In this document: positions 1 through 7,286 of the stretch, one piece after another
Position numbering within the stretch: position 1 is the stretch's first letter
How the letters are laid out: every line of letters begins with the position of its first letter
DNA from: Candidatus Cloacimonadota bacterium
GTDB taxonomy: Bacteria > Cloacimonadota > Cloacimonadia > Cloacimonadales > Cloacimonadaceae
Length of the DNA stretch: 8,090 nucleotides
Direction: 5' to 3'
Assembly: GCA_017996595.1 (NCBI GenBank)
Contig: JAGOGT010000041.1
Span: 1 to 8,090, forward strand
Translations under genes and position numbers: made by a program
Notes under the pieces: model-generated
The model's database searches: none
Told to the model about the DNA's origin: nothing
The model's input: only the letters and a program-made list of their open reading frames with translations

Positions 1-2516
1 GCAATTGCCGGCCCCGTTTTAGCGTTAAGGAAACCGGTGAAGAGCTGCAATTCAGCGCTCAGCACAGCCAATTAGCCCTGCGCATTGAGCCTGCGGGCAC
101 CAAGCTGAACCGTTTGGTACCGGTGCTTGTGGATGAACTATCCGCATGGTTCACCGGCTACCCCAGCTGGCTGTTCTTCCGAAATCGCATTTATCCGGTA
201 TATTTACCCTTCAAAGCGGAAGTAACGGATGCCATCTTCAGCGGAGGCTATATCCTGAAGGCGCGTGATCTGGTGTATTTTCGCAGTATTGTGCATCGCG
301 AATTGCATTTTCAGGATATCTACCTGGATTTTGACAGCCGCATCACCCTGCCGGATGTGGTTGATGAAACTGCCTCCAAGCGGCTGTATTTAAAGAAGCT
401 GGGGGATAAAATCCGGGTGGGCGGAAGCCTGGTTTTCAGTGGCGGTAAAGAGATTCCCCTCTCGGTATTGAAATTCCGTAAACCGCTGGTGCACTGCAAG
501 TACACTGATACCCTGGATGGCGGTGAAGCCTGGTTTCATCTGGCACCCTCCCTATTTGAAGATATCAAGGAATTGCTGGCCACGCTGCCCGAGCCGGAGA
601 TGAACCGTTTGGATCAGGATTCGGAGCTGGTATTCAGCGGCGAAGACAAGCTGGCAAAGCTGCGGGAGGCGATCTTCAACCTTAGCGATAAGGATTGGGA
701 GATAAAAATCGACGAGGAATTGAACCGCGAATTTATCACCAAGATTCCGCTGCAGGTGGAATTCATTGCGCGTAAGGATGAGGAGATCGACTGGTTTAGC
801 TACGAAGTTCGCTATCACTATCAGGATTTGAGCTTCAGCCATGAAGAGCTGCGCAAGTTTTTTAAGAGCAAAGAGGAATTTTTGCATACCGAAAGCGGCA
901 GGCTGGTATTCATCAGTAATCCGCAGATTTTCAAGGAAGTGGATGCGCTGCTGGCCCAAAGCGAACTGAAAGCAGACCGGGTGTATAGAGCCCGGCTGAT
1001 GAATCTGCCTTATTATCTGCGCCTGAGGGAAGATAATCCCTCATTCCGGATGATGGGAGATGATTGGCTGGAAGGGCTTTTTGAAGCGCTAATCGCCAGG
1101 CAGATGCTCAGTCCCCAGGCCTTGCCGATATATCTGCAAACCGTGCTACGCGGATATCAAAAAGCTGGAGTGAGCTGGATCAAGATGCTGGCCCACTATC
1201 ACTTAAATGGCATCCTGGCCGATGAGATGGGCTTGGGGAAAACCATCCAGGCGCTCTCGGCGATTCTCTTAACCGGCGAAGGTCAGGTGTCGCTGGTGAT
1301 TTGTCCCAAAACCCTGCTCTACAATTGGGCTGCGGAAATCGAGAAATTCCATACCAATATTCCCTACGCGATCGTGGAGGGAAATAAGGAAACGCGGGCG
1401 GAGATTGTGGCCAGCCCCAATATCCGGCTCTTCATTATGAGCTATTCGATGGTGCTGGGGGATATTAACACTCTGAAAAACATTCCCTTCGAGTGGATCG
1501 TGCTGGATGAGGCTCAGAACATCAAAAATGTATCTGCACAGCGCACCGCGGCGATCAAAAAACTGCAGGCCAGGCACCGTTTAGCCCTGTCCGGAACCCC
1601 GATCGAGAATAATCTCACGGAGCTGTGGTCAATCTTTGATTTCCTTAATCCCGGTTATCTGGGCAATCTGAATAAATTCAAGGCCAATTATCTGCCCACC
1701 GAAGGGGCTACTGAAGCCAAGCTGTCCCTGAAGCGCATGGCCTCGCCCTTCCTGCTCAGGCGCATCAAAAAGGAAGTGCTGCTGGAACTTCCGGATAAGC
1801 AGGAACAAATCTCCTGGTGCAAACTGAATACCCTGCAGGAAAAGATGTATCTGCAGATTCTGGATATGGTGAATAAAAAGCTGATGCCCACGGGAACGGA
1901 AACGCCAAATTACGTGCATATTCTGGCCGCACTCACAAAGCTGCGGCAGCTATGCAATCATCCGCATCTGGCCAATCCGGATATTCTGCCCGAACTGGAA
2001 GGATCTACAAAGCTGGAGCAACTGGTGGAGCTGGTTACCGAAGCAACCAATGGTGGACATAAGGTGCTGGTATTCAGTCAATTTGTGCAAATGCTACAGA
2101 TCATGAAGAAGGTATTTGACGGCTTGCAGATTCCCTATTCCTATCTGGATGGCAAGACCAAGGACAGGGTAACGCCCATCAGTAATTTCGAGCGGGATCC
2201 GAATCTGAAGCTATTTCTCATCAGCCTTAAGACGGGGGGAACGGGACTGAATCTTACCGCTGCGGATACGGTGATTTTATATGATCCCTGGTGGAATCCC
2301 ATGGTGGAAAATCAAGCCATCGATCGTACTCACCGCATTGGCCAGACCAATATGGTGCAGGTTTTTCGCCTGATTACCAAAGGCACTGTGGAAGAGAAGA
2401 TCATAGCTCTGCAAAACTCTAAAAGGGAGCTCTTCGACACGGTGATCGAAGGTGGGCAAAGTGTGCTGAAAGGCATGACCGGAGAGGACATCAGGCAGCT
2501 TTTCAGTTACTCCTAA
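1..2516 (+). CDS. Bacterial SNF2-family helicase/ATPase, 5'-truncated by window edge
   Basis: This is the C-terminal 837 residues of a bacterial SNF2 (superfamily 2) DNA-dependent ATPase, a family thought to translocate on DNA and remodel nucleoprotein. The frame is open from base 3 with no stop. A TTG at 114 is only an internal Leu codon, so the true start lies to the left. The ATPase motifs are in order: Walker A DEMGLGKT (1221-1244), Walker B DEAQ (1506-1517), SGTP motif III (1590-1601), motif IV VFSQF (2070-2084), motif V TGGTGLNL (2232-2255) and motif VI with the arginine pair in DRTHRIGQ (2322-2345). All catalytic residues look intact. About 370 residues precede the ATPase core and fit the helicase-associated region of bacterial SNF2 proteins. 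Relatives are usually 900-1,100 residues, often with an N-terminal SWIM zinc finger, which would lie outside the window. The cellular role of this subfamily is poorly known. Confidence 0.95.
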   Translation, partial: NCRPRFSVKETGEELQFSAQHSQLALRIEPAGTKLNRLVPVLVDELSAWFTGYPSWLFFRNRIYPVYLPFKAEVTDAIFSGGYILKARDLVYFRSIVHRELHFQDIYLDFDSRITLPDVVDETASKRLYLKKLGDKIRVGGSLVFSGGKEIPLSVLKFRKPLVHCKYTDTLDGGEAWFHLAPSLFEDIKELLATLPEPEMNRLDQDSELVFSGEDKLAKLREAIFNLSDKDWEIKIDEELNREFITKIPLQVEFIARKDEEIDWFSYEVRYHYQDLSFSHEELRKFFKSKEEFLHTESGRLVFISNPQIFKEVDALLAQSELKADRVYRARLMNLPYYLRLREDNPSFRMMGDDWLEGLFEALIARQMLSPQALPIYLQTVLRGYQKAGVSWIKMLAHYHLNGILADEMGLGKTIQALSAILLTGEGQVSLVICPKTLLYNWAAEIEKFHTNIPYAIVEGNKETRAEIVASPNIRLFIMSYSMVLGDINTLKNIPFEWIVLDEAQNIKNVSAQRTAAIKKLQARHRLALSGTPIENNLTELWSIFDFLNPGYLGNLNKFKANYLPTEGATEAKLSLKRMASPFLLRRIKKEVLLELPDKQEQISWCKLNTLQEKMYLQILDMVNKKLMPTGTETPNYVHILAALTKLRQLCNHPHLANPDILPELEGSTKLEQLVELVTEATNGGHKVLVFSQFVQMLQIMKKVFDGLQIPYSYLDGKTKDRVTPISNFERDPNLKLFLISLKTGGTGLNLTAADTVILYDPWWNPMVENQAIDRTHRIGQTNMVQVFRLITKGTVEEKIIALQNSKRELFDTVIEGGQSVLKGMTGEDIRQLFSYS

Positions 2517-2524
2517 TTTTTCTA

Positions 2525-2530
2525 TTGACA
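2525..2530 (+). promoter_or_regulatory. Possible -35 element (TTGACA) before the HEAT-like gene
   Basis: A perfect TTGACA lies just after the SNF2 stop codon, in the only sizeable gap before the seven-gene run. No good -10 hexamer sits 16-19 bases downstream, where the sequence reads roughly TTGTTCTG. The TATAGA words near 2572 and 2581 are too far away to pair with it. The same hexamer also occurs by chance inside the SNF2 gene (331-336). The location is right for a promoter but the evidence is weak. Confidence 0.25.
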
Positions 2531-2570
2531 GTTTGGGGCTTATGGCTTGTTCTGTCATTTCATGAGAAAA

Positions 2571-2587
2571 TTATAGAGATTATAGAG
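2571..2587 (+). repeat. 8-base direct repeat TTATAGAG next to the ribosome-binding site
   Basis: TTATAGAG occurs at 2571-2578 and again at 2580-2587, a 9-base period. The second copy runs into the Shine-Dalgarno sequence of the next gene. It could be a small duplication that strengthens ribosome binding, tandem -10-like words (TATAGA), or chance in an AT-rich leader. Confidence 0.5.
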
Positions 2588-2590
2588 GAG
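2585..2590 (+). promoter_or_regulatory. Strong Shine-Dalgarno for the HEAT-like gene
   Basis: GAGGAG is followed by a 6-base spacer (TAACAG) and then ATG at 2597. This fixes the start of the following gene. Confidence 0.75.
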
Positions 2591-2596
2591 TAACAG

Positions 2597-3406
2597 ATGC
2601 TTACCATTGACTGGAAAGAACGGCTGAATCAGGACACGGCAGATTACCTGGAAAATAAGCTTCCCAAGGGTGATTATGATTTTGAGATCATCTTCAATGC
2701 TTATCCGGAAAGGGTCAATGGCAAAATCCCTGCAGATGTGATCACTCATGTGGCTGCCGGGCTCCTCCACGGTTTGGGAAAGAAACATGCGGACTACCTG
2801 CCCTTTTTCCGCGCCTTGTGGAAGAAAAAGGGAGATTATGGCAAGATCGCCTATGCCTTCATTCTCAGCAAGCTGCTGCCCAAGAAGCCGGAGATTTATA
2901 CCCCGCTTTTGGACGAGGCATTAGCCAGTGCCGATCCCCACGAGATCACCATGCTGCTGGATAAGGTGATGCTGCCGCTCTTGCGCAAGCATCCTGAGAA
3001 ATATCTGGAAAAAGCTTATGCTTTCTGCACTGCGCCCCAGGAAGAGCTGCGCAAGCAAGGCCTGAATCTGATGATAAAGCTGCTGAAGAAACGGGAAGAT
3101 CTTATCCCCCAAATAATGGCCCACTTTGCCCATCAATGGCATTATCCTCTTCAGGATGGCATTACCGGCCAGGTTACGCTGATGAAAACCGTAGCCAAGC
3201 TGGATCAGAATTATTATCTGAAGATTTGGGAAGAATTTGGCCAGAGCCGTGATCCGCAGATCGTGGAATTGCTTTGCGCCACTGTTTTGGACTATTATCC
3301 CCAGCTGGAAGCACCCATCGAGCTGTGGACCAAAAGCGGTAATGCCCGGCTGAAGAAAGCTGCTACCACAGCACAACGGGTACTGCTGAAAAAGAAGGGA
3401 GCATAG
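2597..3406 (+). CDS. All-helical HEAT/AlkD-like hypothetical protein
   Basis: A 269-residue protein that I cannot name. It has no signal peptide or membrane segment, so it is probably cytoplasmic. It is rich in Leu, Lys and Ala and reads as successive amphipathic helices from about residue 45 to the end, the pattern of HEAT/ARM solenoids. Two stretches recall DNA-alkylation-repeat (AlkD-like) proteins: FFRALWKKKGDYGKIAYAF (70-88), and a C-terminal W-x4-N-x-R-L-K-K-A-A segment (244-256). This resemblance is from memory of the family, not an alignment, and I cannot assign a catalytic Asp. The start is set by GAGGAG six bases upstream. It lies 80 bases after the SNF2 gene and 3 bases before greA, so it is probably co-transcribed with greA. 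It could be a repair glycosylase relative, a protein-interaction scaffold, or neither. Confidence 0.85.
   Translation: MLTIDWKERLNQDTADYLENKLPKGDYDFEIIFNAYPERVNGKIPADVITHVAAGLLHGLGKKHADYLPFFRALWKKKGDYGKIAYAFILSKLLPKKPEIYTPLLDEALASADPHEITMLLDKVMLPLLRKHPEKYLEKAYAFCTAPQEELRKQGLNLMIKLLKKREDLIPQIMAHFAHQWHYPLQDGITGQVTLMKTVAKLDQNYYLKIWEEFGQSRDPQIVELLCATVLDYYPQLEAPIELWTKSGNARLKKAATTAQRVLLKKKGA
3395..3401 (+). promoter_or_regulatory. Shine-Dalgarno supporting the TTG start of greA
   Basis: AAGGGAG lies inside the last codons of the upstream gene, eight bases before TTG at 3410. The first in-frame ATG is codon 12 and would cut into the conserved N-terminal coiled coil, so TTG is the better start. Confidence 0.7.
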
Positions 3407-3409
3407 AGC

Positions 3410-3889
3410 TTGGATTTGAGCCTGTTTATCACCAAACCCGGAATGGAAAAGCTGCAGAAGCGGATTAATGACCTTATGACCGAACGCCCGGAAGTGATCA
3501 AAGCTATCGCTATCGCCCGGGAATTTGGCGACCTCAGTGAAAATGCCGAATACAAGGCAGCCCGGGAAAGACAGCGGGCTATAGATGGAGAAATTGATCA
3601 TCTGCGCCGGCGTAGTGCCTACCTGAAAGTAATTGATACCACGGTGTTCCCCAAAGATATGGTACGCTTCGGAAGCTACTGCGTGGCCAAAGATACCCTT
3701 ACCAATGAAGAGCTTTGCTACCAGGTTTTGGGAGCCGACGAGCTGAATTTTGCCGATGAAGAAGGGATTCAGGCTGTGTCGGTAGTATCCCCGATCGGCA
3801 AGGCCCTGCTGGGAAAGAAATGCGGCGAAATAGCTGCTGTGCACGCCCCGATGGGAATCCGCAATCTAGAGATTATTGAAATAAGATAA
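3410..3889 (+). CDS. greA: Transcription elongation factor GreA
   Basis: GreA inserts its coiled coil into the secondary channel of backtracked RNA polymerase and stimulates cleavage of the RNA 3' end, so that stalled complexes can restart. The 159 residues match the usual family length of about 158. The N-terminal coiled-coil domain (about 1-75) carries the signature AREFGDLSENAEYKAARE, with the catalytic-tip acidic residues at D41 and E44, the same numbering as in E. coli GreA. The C-terminal FKBP-like domain (about 80-159) contains the typical VSPIGKALLGKKCGE stretch. The tip acids are present, so this should be an active Gre factor and not a Gfh-type inhibitor. The start codon is TTG, chosen because an AAGGGAG site stands eight bases upstream and the protein then begins exactly where relatives do. 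It follows the HEAT-like gene by three bases, suggesting co-expression. Confidence 0.96.
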   Translation: MDLSLFITKPGMEKLQKRINDLMTERPEVIKAIAIAREFGDLSENAEYKAARERQRAIDGEIDHLRRRSAYLKVIDTTVFPKDMVRFGSYCVAKDTLTNEELCYQVLGADELNFADEEGIQAVSVVSPIGKALLGKKCGEIAAVHAPMGIRNLEIIEIR

Positions 3890-3895
3890 AAAAGT

Positions 3896-3900
3896 AAGGA
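3896..3900 (+). promoter_or_regulatory. Shine-Dalgarno for the M18 aminopeptidase
   Basis: AAGGA lies eight bases before ATG at 3909, within the 19-base gap after greA. It supports this start. Confidence 0.65.
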
Positions 3901-3908
3901 TAGAACCA

Positions 3909-5321
3909 ATGAAGAAAACCGAAACCAAGCAAGCCGCTTATAAATATGAGCGGAAGAACTTCTGGAAGAGCGCTCCTGCAGCCGAACATCAGGCAGCCTT
4001 CGCTTTTGCCGAAGCTTACAAAGACTTCCTGAACAAGGCTAAAACCGAACGGGAAACCATCGCCTACACCGAAGCCCTGCTGAAAAAACACAAATTCACT
4101 ACCATGGACAAGAAGGGCAGCAAGAAAGTTTACAGCATTTTCCGGGGTAAAACCCTCGCCATGGCCATCATCGGCAGCGATCCCGTCGCCAATGGAGTGA
4201 ACATGGTGGCAGCGCATATCGATGCTCCCAGGGTTGATCTGAAGCAAAATCCCCTTTATGAAGATAGCGGCAGCAGCACTGCCTGCATGCGCACTCATTA
4301 CTATGGCGGCATCAAGAAATATCAGTGGGTATCCACTCCCCTGGCGCTGCATGGAGTAGTGATCAAAAATGACGGCACCAAGCTGAATATCAGCATTGGC
4401 GAAGATGAAAAAGATCCCGTATTCATCATTCCCGATCTGCTGCCCCACCTGGCCCGCAAAGAACAATATAGCAAAAACCTTGCCGATGCCATCGATGCCA
4501 GCAAGATGAATCTCATCTTTTCGGCTATGATGGAACCCAATACCGAAGAAAAAGAAGCTTGCAAGGCATACGCCCTGAAGCTGCTGCATGATAAATACGG
4601 AATCACCGAACCGGACTTCCTGGCTGCTGAATTGCAGCTGGTTCCGGCCATCAAAGCCCGTGATGCTGGCCTCGATAAAAGCATGGTAGTGGGCTACGGT
4701 CAGGACGATCGCATCTGTGCCTACACCGGCATGCTGGCCCTGCTGGACAATCAGGATGCCAAGCCCAAACGCACCATGGTGGTATATTTCTCCGATAAGG
4801 AAGAAGTGGGCAGCCAAGGCAACACCGGCGCGCACAGCGTGTTTATCAAGGACTTCCTGGGCAGCCTTCTGGAGCACAATGGCGAAAGCAACAGCAGTGC
4901 CAATCTGCGCAAGACCTTCATGAATTCCCAGATCCTCAGTGCGGATGTAACCGTAGCCATCGATCCCAACTATCCCAACGTGCACGAAAAGCAAAATGCC
5001 ATCGTATTCGGCCAGGGAATTGGCGTTTCCAAATTCACCGGCAGCGGTGGAAAAAGCGGCTGCAACGATGCCAATGCCGAATTCATCGCCAAAGTAATCA
5101 GAATCTTCGGAGATGCCAAAGTATTCTGGCAATCTGGCGAACTGGGCAAGGTGGATGAAGGTGGCGGCGGAACCATCGCCTACATATTGGCCAATCAGGG
5201 TGCGGAAGTACTGGATTGCGGCGTCGGCCTGATGGGAATGCATTCCCTTTATGAGCTCTGTTCCAAGGCTGATCTCTATTCCACCTACAAAGGCTACAAG
5301 TCTTTCCTGATCGCCAAATAG
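3909..5321 (+). CDS. M18-family zinc aminopeptidase (aminopeptidase 1 type)
   Basis: A cytoplasmic metallo-aminopeptidase of peptidase family M18 that removes N-terminal residues from peptides. Its 470 residues fit the bacterial 'aminopeptidase 1' branch of about 460. The family features are all visible: AAHIDAPRVDLKQNPLYED with metal ligand H103 and D105; THYYGGIKKYQW (129-140); GYGQDDRICAY with the bridging Asp at 266/267; DKEEVGS with the catalytic and ligand Glu pair 298/299; SADVTVAIDPNYP with D346; and GMHSLYE with H445. The di-zinc site therefore looks complete. There is no signal peptide or membrane segment. ATG is preceded by AAGGA at a good distance. Codon choice is strongly biased: no TTA, CTA or TCA codon occurs in the whole gene, which hints at high expression. 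That would suit an organism feeding on peptides or amino acids, but substrate preference cannot be read from the sequence. Confidence 0.95.
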   Translation: MKKTETKQAAYKYERKNFWKSAPAAEHQAAFAFAEAYKDFLNKAKTERETIAYTEALLKKHKFTTMDKKGSKKVYSIFRGKTLAMAIIGSDPVANGVNMVAAHIDAPRVDLKQNPLYEDSGSSTACMRTHYYGGIKKYQWVSTPLALHGVVIKNDGTKLNISIGEDEKDPVFIIPDLLPHLARKEQYSKNLADAIDASKMNLIFSAMMEPNTEEKEACKAYALKLLHDKYGITEPDFLAAELQLVPAIKARDAGLDKSMVVGYGQDDRICAYTGMLALLDNQDAKPKRTMVVYFSDKEEVGSQGNTGAHSVFIKDFLGSLLEHNGESNSSANLRKTFMNSQILSADVTVAIDPNYPNVHEKQNAIVFGQGIGVSKFTGSGGKSGCNDANAEFIAKVIRIFGDAKVFWQSGELGKVDEGGGGTIAYILANQGAEVLDCGVGLMGMHSLYELCSKADLYSTYKGYKSFLIAK

Positions 5322-5336
5322 CATATAGAGCAATAA

Positions 5337-5924
5337 ATGCCAAACCGTTTGTTCCTGGTCTGGGTCTTACTCACCGCTCTCAGCTTGCTGAGTGCGGTGC
5401 AGATATCTCAGGAAGCAGATAGCATTGCAGAGATCCTCAGCAGCAGGATCCAGACCAGCGAACCGATCTTCATCAGCATCAATGCAGGGGAATGGACTCC
5501 CTCCCTGTATAGCAGTCTATCCCAAAAACTCCTGGCCAAAGGGCTGGATATCCGCACCCGCATCGATCAGCTTCCGGTAACTAGTGAACCGGGCTTGGGA
5601 AATGCTGCTGCCGATAGTCTCGATCTGGCCGCATACGGCATTTCCAGTGCCTGTTTAATCCAGATCGCCCTGAATATGAAATGGGAACAGCACACCGGGA
5701 AGACTTTCTTTGCCTATCATAACGAACGCCGTCCGGTTTACAGCTTCGAAATGAAGCAGATCAAGCTGCCGGAACAGCGGCTGATCGAGATTAGCGATTA
5801 CGATTATATCCGCGAAAATGCTCCGGAAACAGAGGTTTCCCGCTTGCGGCTAAGATGGTTTGAACCCGTTGTGGCTACAGCCGCCATTGCTTCGATGATC
5901 ATCCTTCTCTGGAATTTCAATTAA
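5337..5924 (+). CDS. Membrane-anchored protein of unknown function with hydrophobic segments at both ends
   Basis: I do not recognise this 195-residue protein. A hydrophobic N-terminus (about 5-22, LFLVWVLLTALSLLSA) looks like a signal peptide or anchor. No lipobox Cys is present. The middle (about 25-172) is soluble and mixed alpha/beta, with a segment (44-75) that alternates a strand (PIFISINAG) and a helix ending in KLLAKGLDIRTR. A second hydrophobic segment (about 175-193) follows a W-F-E-P motif and ends only two residues before the C-terminus. The soluble part is probably periplasmic, held by the C-terminal helix. A TAA stop directly precedes the ATG, so no longer start is possible. The ribosome site is weak (GAG, six bases upstream). 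It sits 15 bases after the M18 gene and 10 before the BamD-like gene, which suggests an envelope role by association only. Confidence 0.8.
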   Translation: MPNRLFLVWVLLTALSLLSAVQISQEADSIAEILSSRIQTSEPIFISINAGEWTPSLYSSLSQKLLAKGLDIRTRIDQLPVTSEPGLGNAAADSLDLAAYGISSACLIQIALNMKWEQHTGKTFFAYHNERRPVYSFEMKQIKLPEQRLIEISDYDYIRENAPETEVSRLRLRWFEPVVATAAIASMIILLWNFN

Positions 5925-5928
5925 AGGT
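5923..5928 (+). promoter_or_regulatory. Shine-Dalgarno of the BamD-like gene overlapping the upstream stop codon
   Basis: AAAGGT begins within the TAA stop (5922-5924) of the preceding gene and lies six bases before ATG at 5935. Translation of the two genes is probably coupled. Confidence 0.6.
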
Positions 5929-5934
5929 AACACT

Positions 5935-6657
5935 ATGCGCCGATTAATTCCCCTTCTCCTCCTCGTTTTGATCCTGCTGGCAGCTTGCAGCTCCAATAAG
6001 CAAGTGCGCAGCACCGATGCCAACATTGCTCACGCTGATGAGCTCTTTGCCCGGGGAAAGTATGCCCGTGCTGCTCAGATCTACGATAAAATTTCCTTTG
6101 AACGCAGATCAGCATCCACTGCCCATGCCACTTTCCGCCAGGCAGAATGCTATTATAACATCAATAAATTCAGCGATGCCCGTGCCAAATATGAGCAATT
6201 CATCGATTCTTTCCCGGATCACGAGGATGTTCCTTCCGCTTATTTCCGCATCGGACAATGCTACTTTGAGGAATCACTCCCCCCACAGTATGATCAGGAT
6301 GAAACGATTGCCTGCATCGAGCTCTTCCAGAATTTCGTGCAGCGCTATCCCAATGACGAGCGTTATCCTCAGGCAGTGGAATACATCCGCAAAAGCCAAT
6401 ATAAGCTGCTGGAAAAGAAATACCTGAATGGCTACATCTATTACCGCATGAAGGATTACAGTGCCGCACTGATGTATTTCGACGAGATCATCGCCCTGGG
6501 CAATATCGATGAATTGGATCGCAAAGCGCTGTTCTATTCTGCCAAATTGCACCTTCACCAACAAAACCGGGATAAGGCTCTGGCCAGCTACAATCTGCTC
6601 AGCTCTCGCTATCCCGAATCCAAAGAAGCCAAGAAGCTCTCCAAAAAGTTCAAATAA
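5935..6657 (+). CDS. bamD: BamD/YfiO-like outer-membrane assembly TPR lipoprotein
   Basis: BamD is the essential lipoprotein partner of BamA in the machine that folds beta-barrel proteins into the outer membrane. This protein has 240 residues, against 245 in E. coli BamD. It begins with a lipoprotein signal (RR, then a Leu-rich core) and lipobox LAAC, with C18 as the lipidated residue. The rest is helical TPR repeats: about 29-60, 62-95, 97-140, 160-190 and 194-227. The BamD-type stretch is present in order: PPQYDQDETIACIELFQNF (116-134), then QRYPNDERYPQAVEYI (136-151), then a GYIYYRMKDYSAALMYFDEI helix pair (166-185). No membrane segment follows the signal. It lies between the unrecognised anchored protein and nadD. 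Other TPR lipoproteins of the same superfamily (for example CpoB-like) are possible, but the Asp-Gln and YP.D.RYPQA pattern favours BamD. Confidence 0.87.
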   Translation: MRRLIPLLLLVLILLAACSSNKQVRSTDANIAHADELFARGKYARAAQIYDKISFERRSASTAHATFRQAECYYNINKFSDARAKYEQFIDSFPDHEDVPSAYFRIGQCYFEESLPPQYDQDETIACIELFQNFVQRYPNDERYPQAVEYIRKSQYKLLEKKYLNGYIYYRMKDYSAALMYFDEIIALGNIDELDRKALFYSAKLHLHQQNRDKALASYNLLSSRYPESKEAKKLSKKFK

Positions 6658-7286
6658 TGGGACTCCTCGATTTACGCGAGCTCGACGGCAGCACCGCCAT
6701 TCTGGGCGGAAGCTTCGATCCGGTGCACCTTGGGCATCTGCATATTGCCAGCCAGGTGCTGTATTGGAGCAGAGTGTCCAAAGTGCTCTTTGTCCCCAAT
6801 GGCAATCACCACTTCAAAAAAGGGCTGGTACGCCTCAGCTTTGCCGATCGCTACTCTCTGGTAAAGAAAGCCATTGCCTGCGAACCGCGCTTTGCCATCT
6901 CCGATGCCGATCGTGCCGGAAGCGGCTTTACATCCGATCTGCTGCAGGACATAATGAAGGAGAATCCCCAAACCCGCTATGTATTCATCATCGGCTCTGA
7001 TAATCTGCCGGGTCTTCCCAAATGGCACAATTACAAATGGCTGGTGAAAAATGTGCATTTTTTGCTGCTCCCCCGTCCAGGTTACCAGATCGACATGAGC
7101 CTCATTGCGAATCTAAAAATCAGCATCATTCCCATCGAACTGAGCGAGGTCTCCTCCACTGCCATCCGGGAACGCATTGATTCCGGACAAAGCATCGAGA
7201 AGCTGGTTCCGGCAGATTTGGAAGCTAAAATCACCGAACTTTATCTGGCTAATCCCCCCAAGCTGAATCATGTCGCACAAGAATAA
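6657..7286 (+). CDS. nadD: Nicotinate-nucleotide adenylyltransferase (NadD)
   Basis: NadD transfers AMP from ATP to nicotinate mononucleotide to give deamido-NAD, the step before NAD synthetase. The 209 residues match the family (about 190-215). The nucleotidyltransferase signature GGSFDPVHLGHL (17-28) has both His of HxGH (H24, H27). IIGSDNL (111-117), the LPKWHNY segment (120-126), the PRPGY turn (139-143) and the C-terminal SSTAIRERI motif (166-174) all fit NadD from E. coli and other bacteria. The usual PPHK/R element near residue 50 is replaced by NGNHHFKKG. That is a local variant that keeps the basic residues and is not obviously a loss of function. The ATG overlaps the upstream stop by one base (TAATG), and I see no clear Shine-Dalgarno, so translation probably relies on re-initiation after the BamD-like gene. 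The last 17 bases overlap the next gene. Confidence 0.95.
   Translation: MGLLDLRELDGSTAILGGSFDPVHLGHLHIASQVLYWSRVSKVLFVPNGNHHFKKGLVRLSFADRYSLVKKAIACEPRFAISDADRAGSGFTSDLLQDIMKENPQTRYVFIIGSDNLPGLPKWHNYKWLVKNVHFLLLPRPGYQIDMSLIANLKISIIPIELSEVSSTAIRERIDSGQSIEKLVPADLEAKITELYLANPPKLNHVAQE

Noticed and set aside
1..2516. SNF2 helicase as part of a defence system such as DISARM
   Set aside because: No methyltransferase, nuclease, PLD or other defence genes are nearby, and the downstream neighbours are housekeeping genes. The upstream side is not visible, so this is judged only from the right flank.
2921..3844. A 307-codon open frame on the - strand across the HEAT-like gene and greA
   Set aside because: Both sense genes share the same frame phase and avoid the three codons that would give antisense stops. 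The greA match is unambiguous, so this is a shadow.
3873..5333. A 486-codon open frame on the - strand covering the whole M18 gene
   Set aside because: Its codons are in register with the M18 codons, so it stays open only because that gene lacks TTA, CTA and TCA. The M18 protein has complete catalytic motifs; the antisense product shows no recognisable family.
6509..7000. A 163-codon + strand frame overlapping the BamD-like gene and nadD
   Set aside because: It overlaps two well-supported genes in another frame, and its product is rich in Arg, Ser, Pro and Cys without any motif, as expected of an out-of-frame reading.
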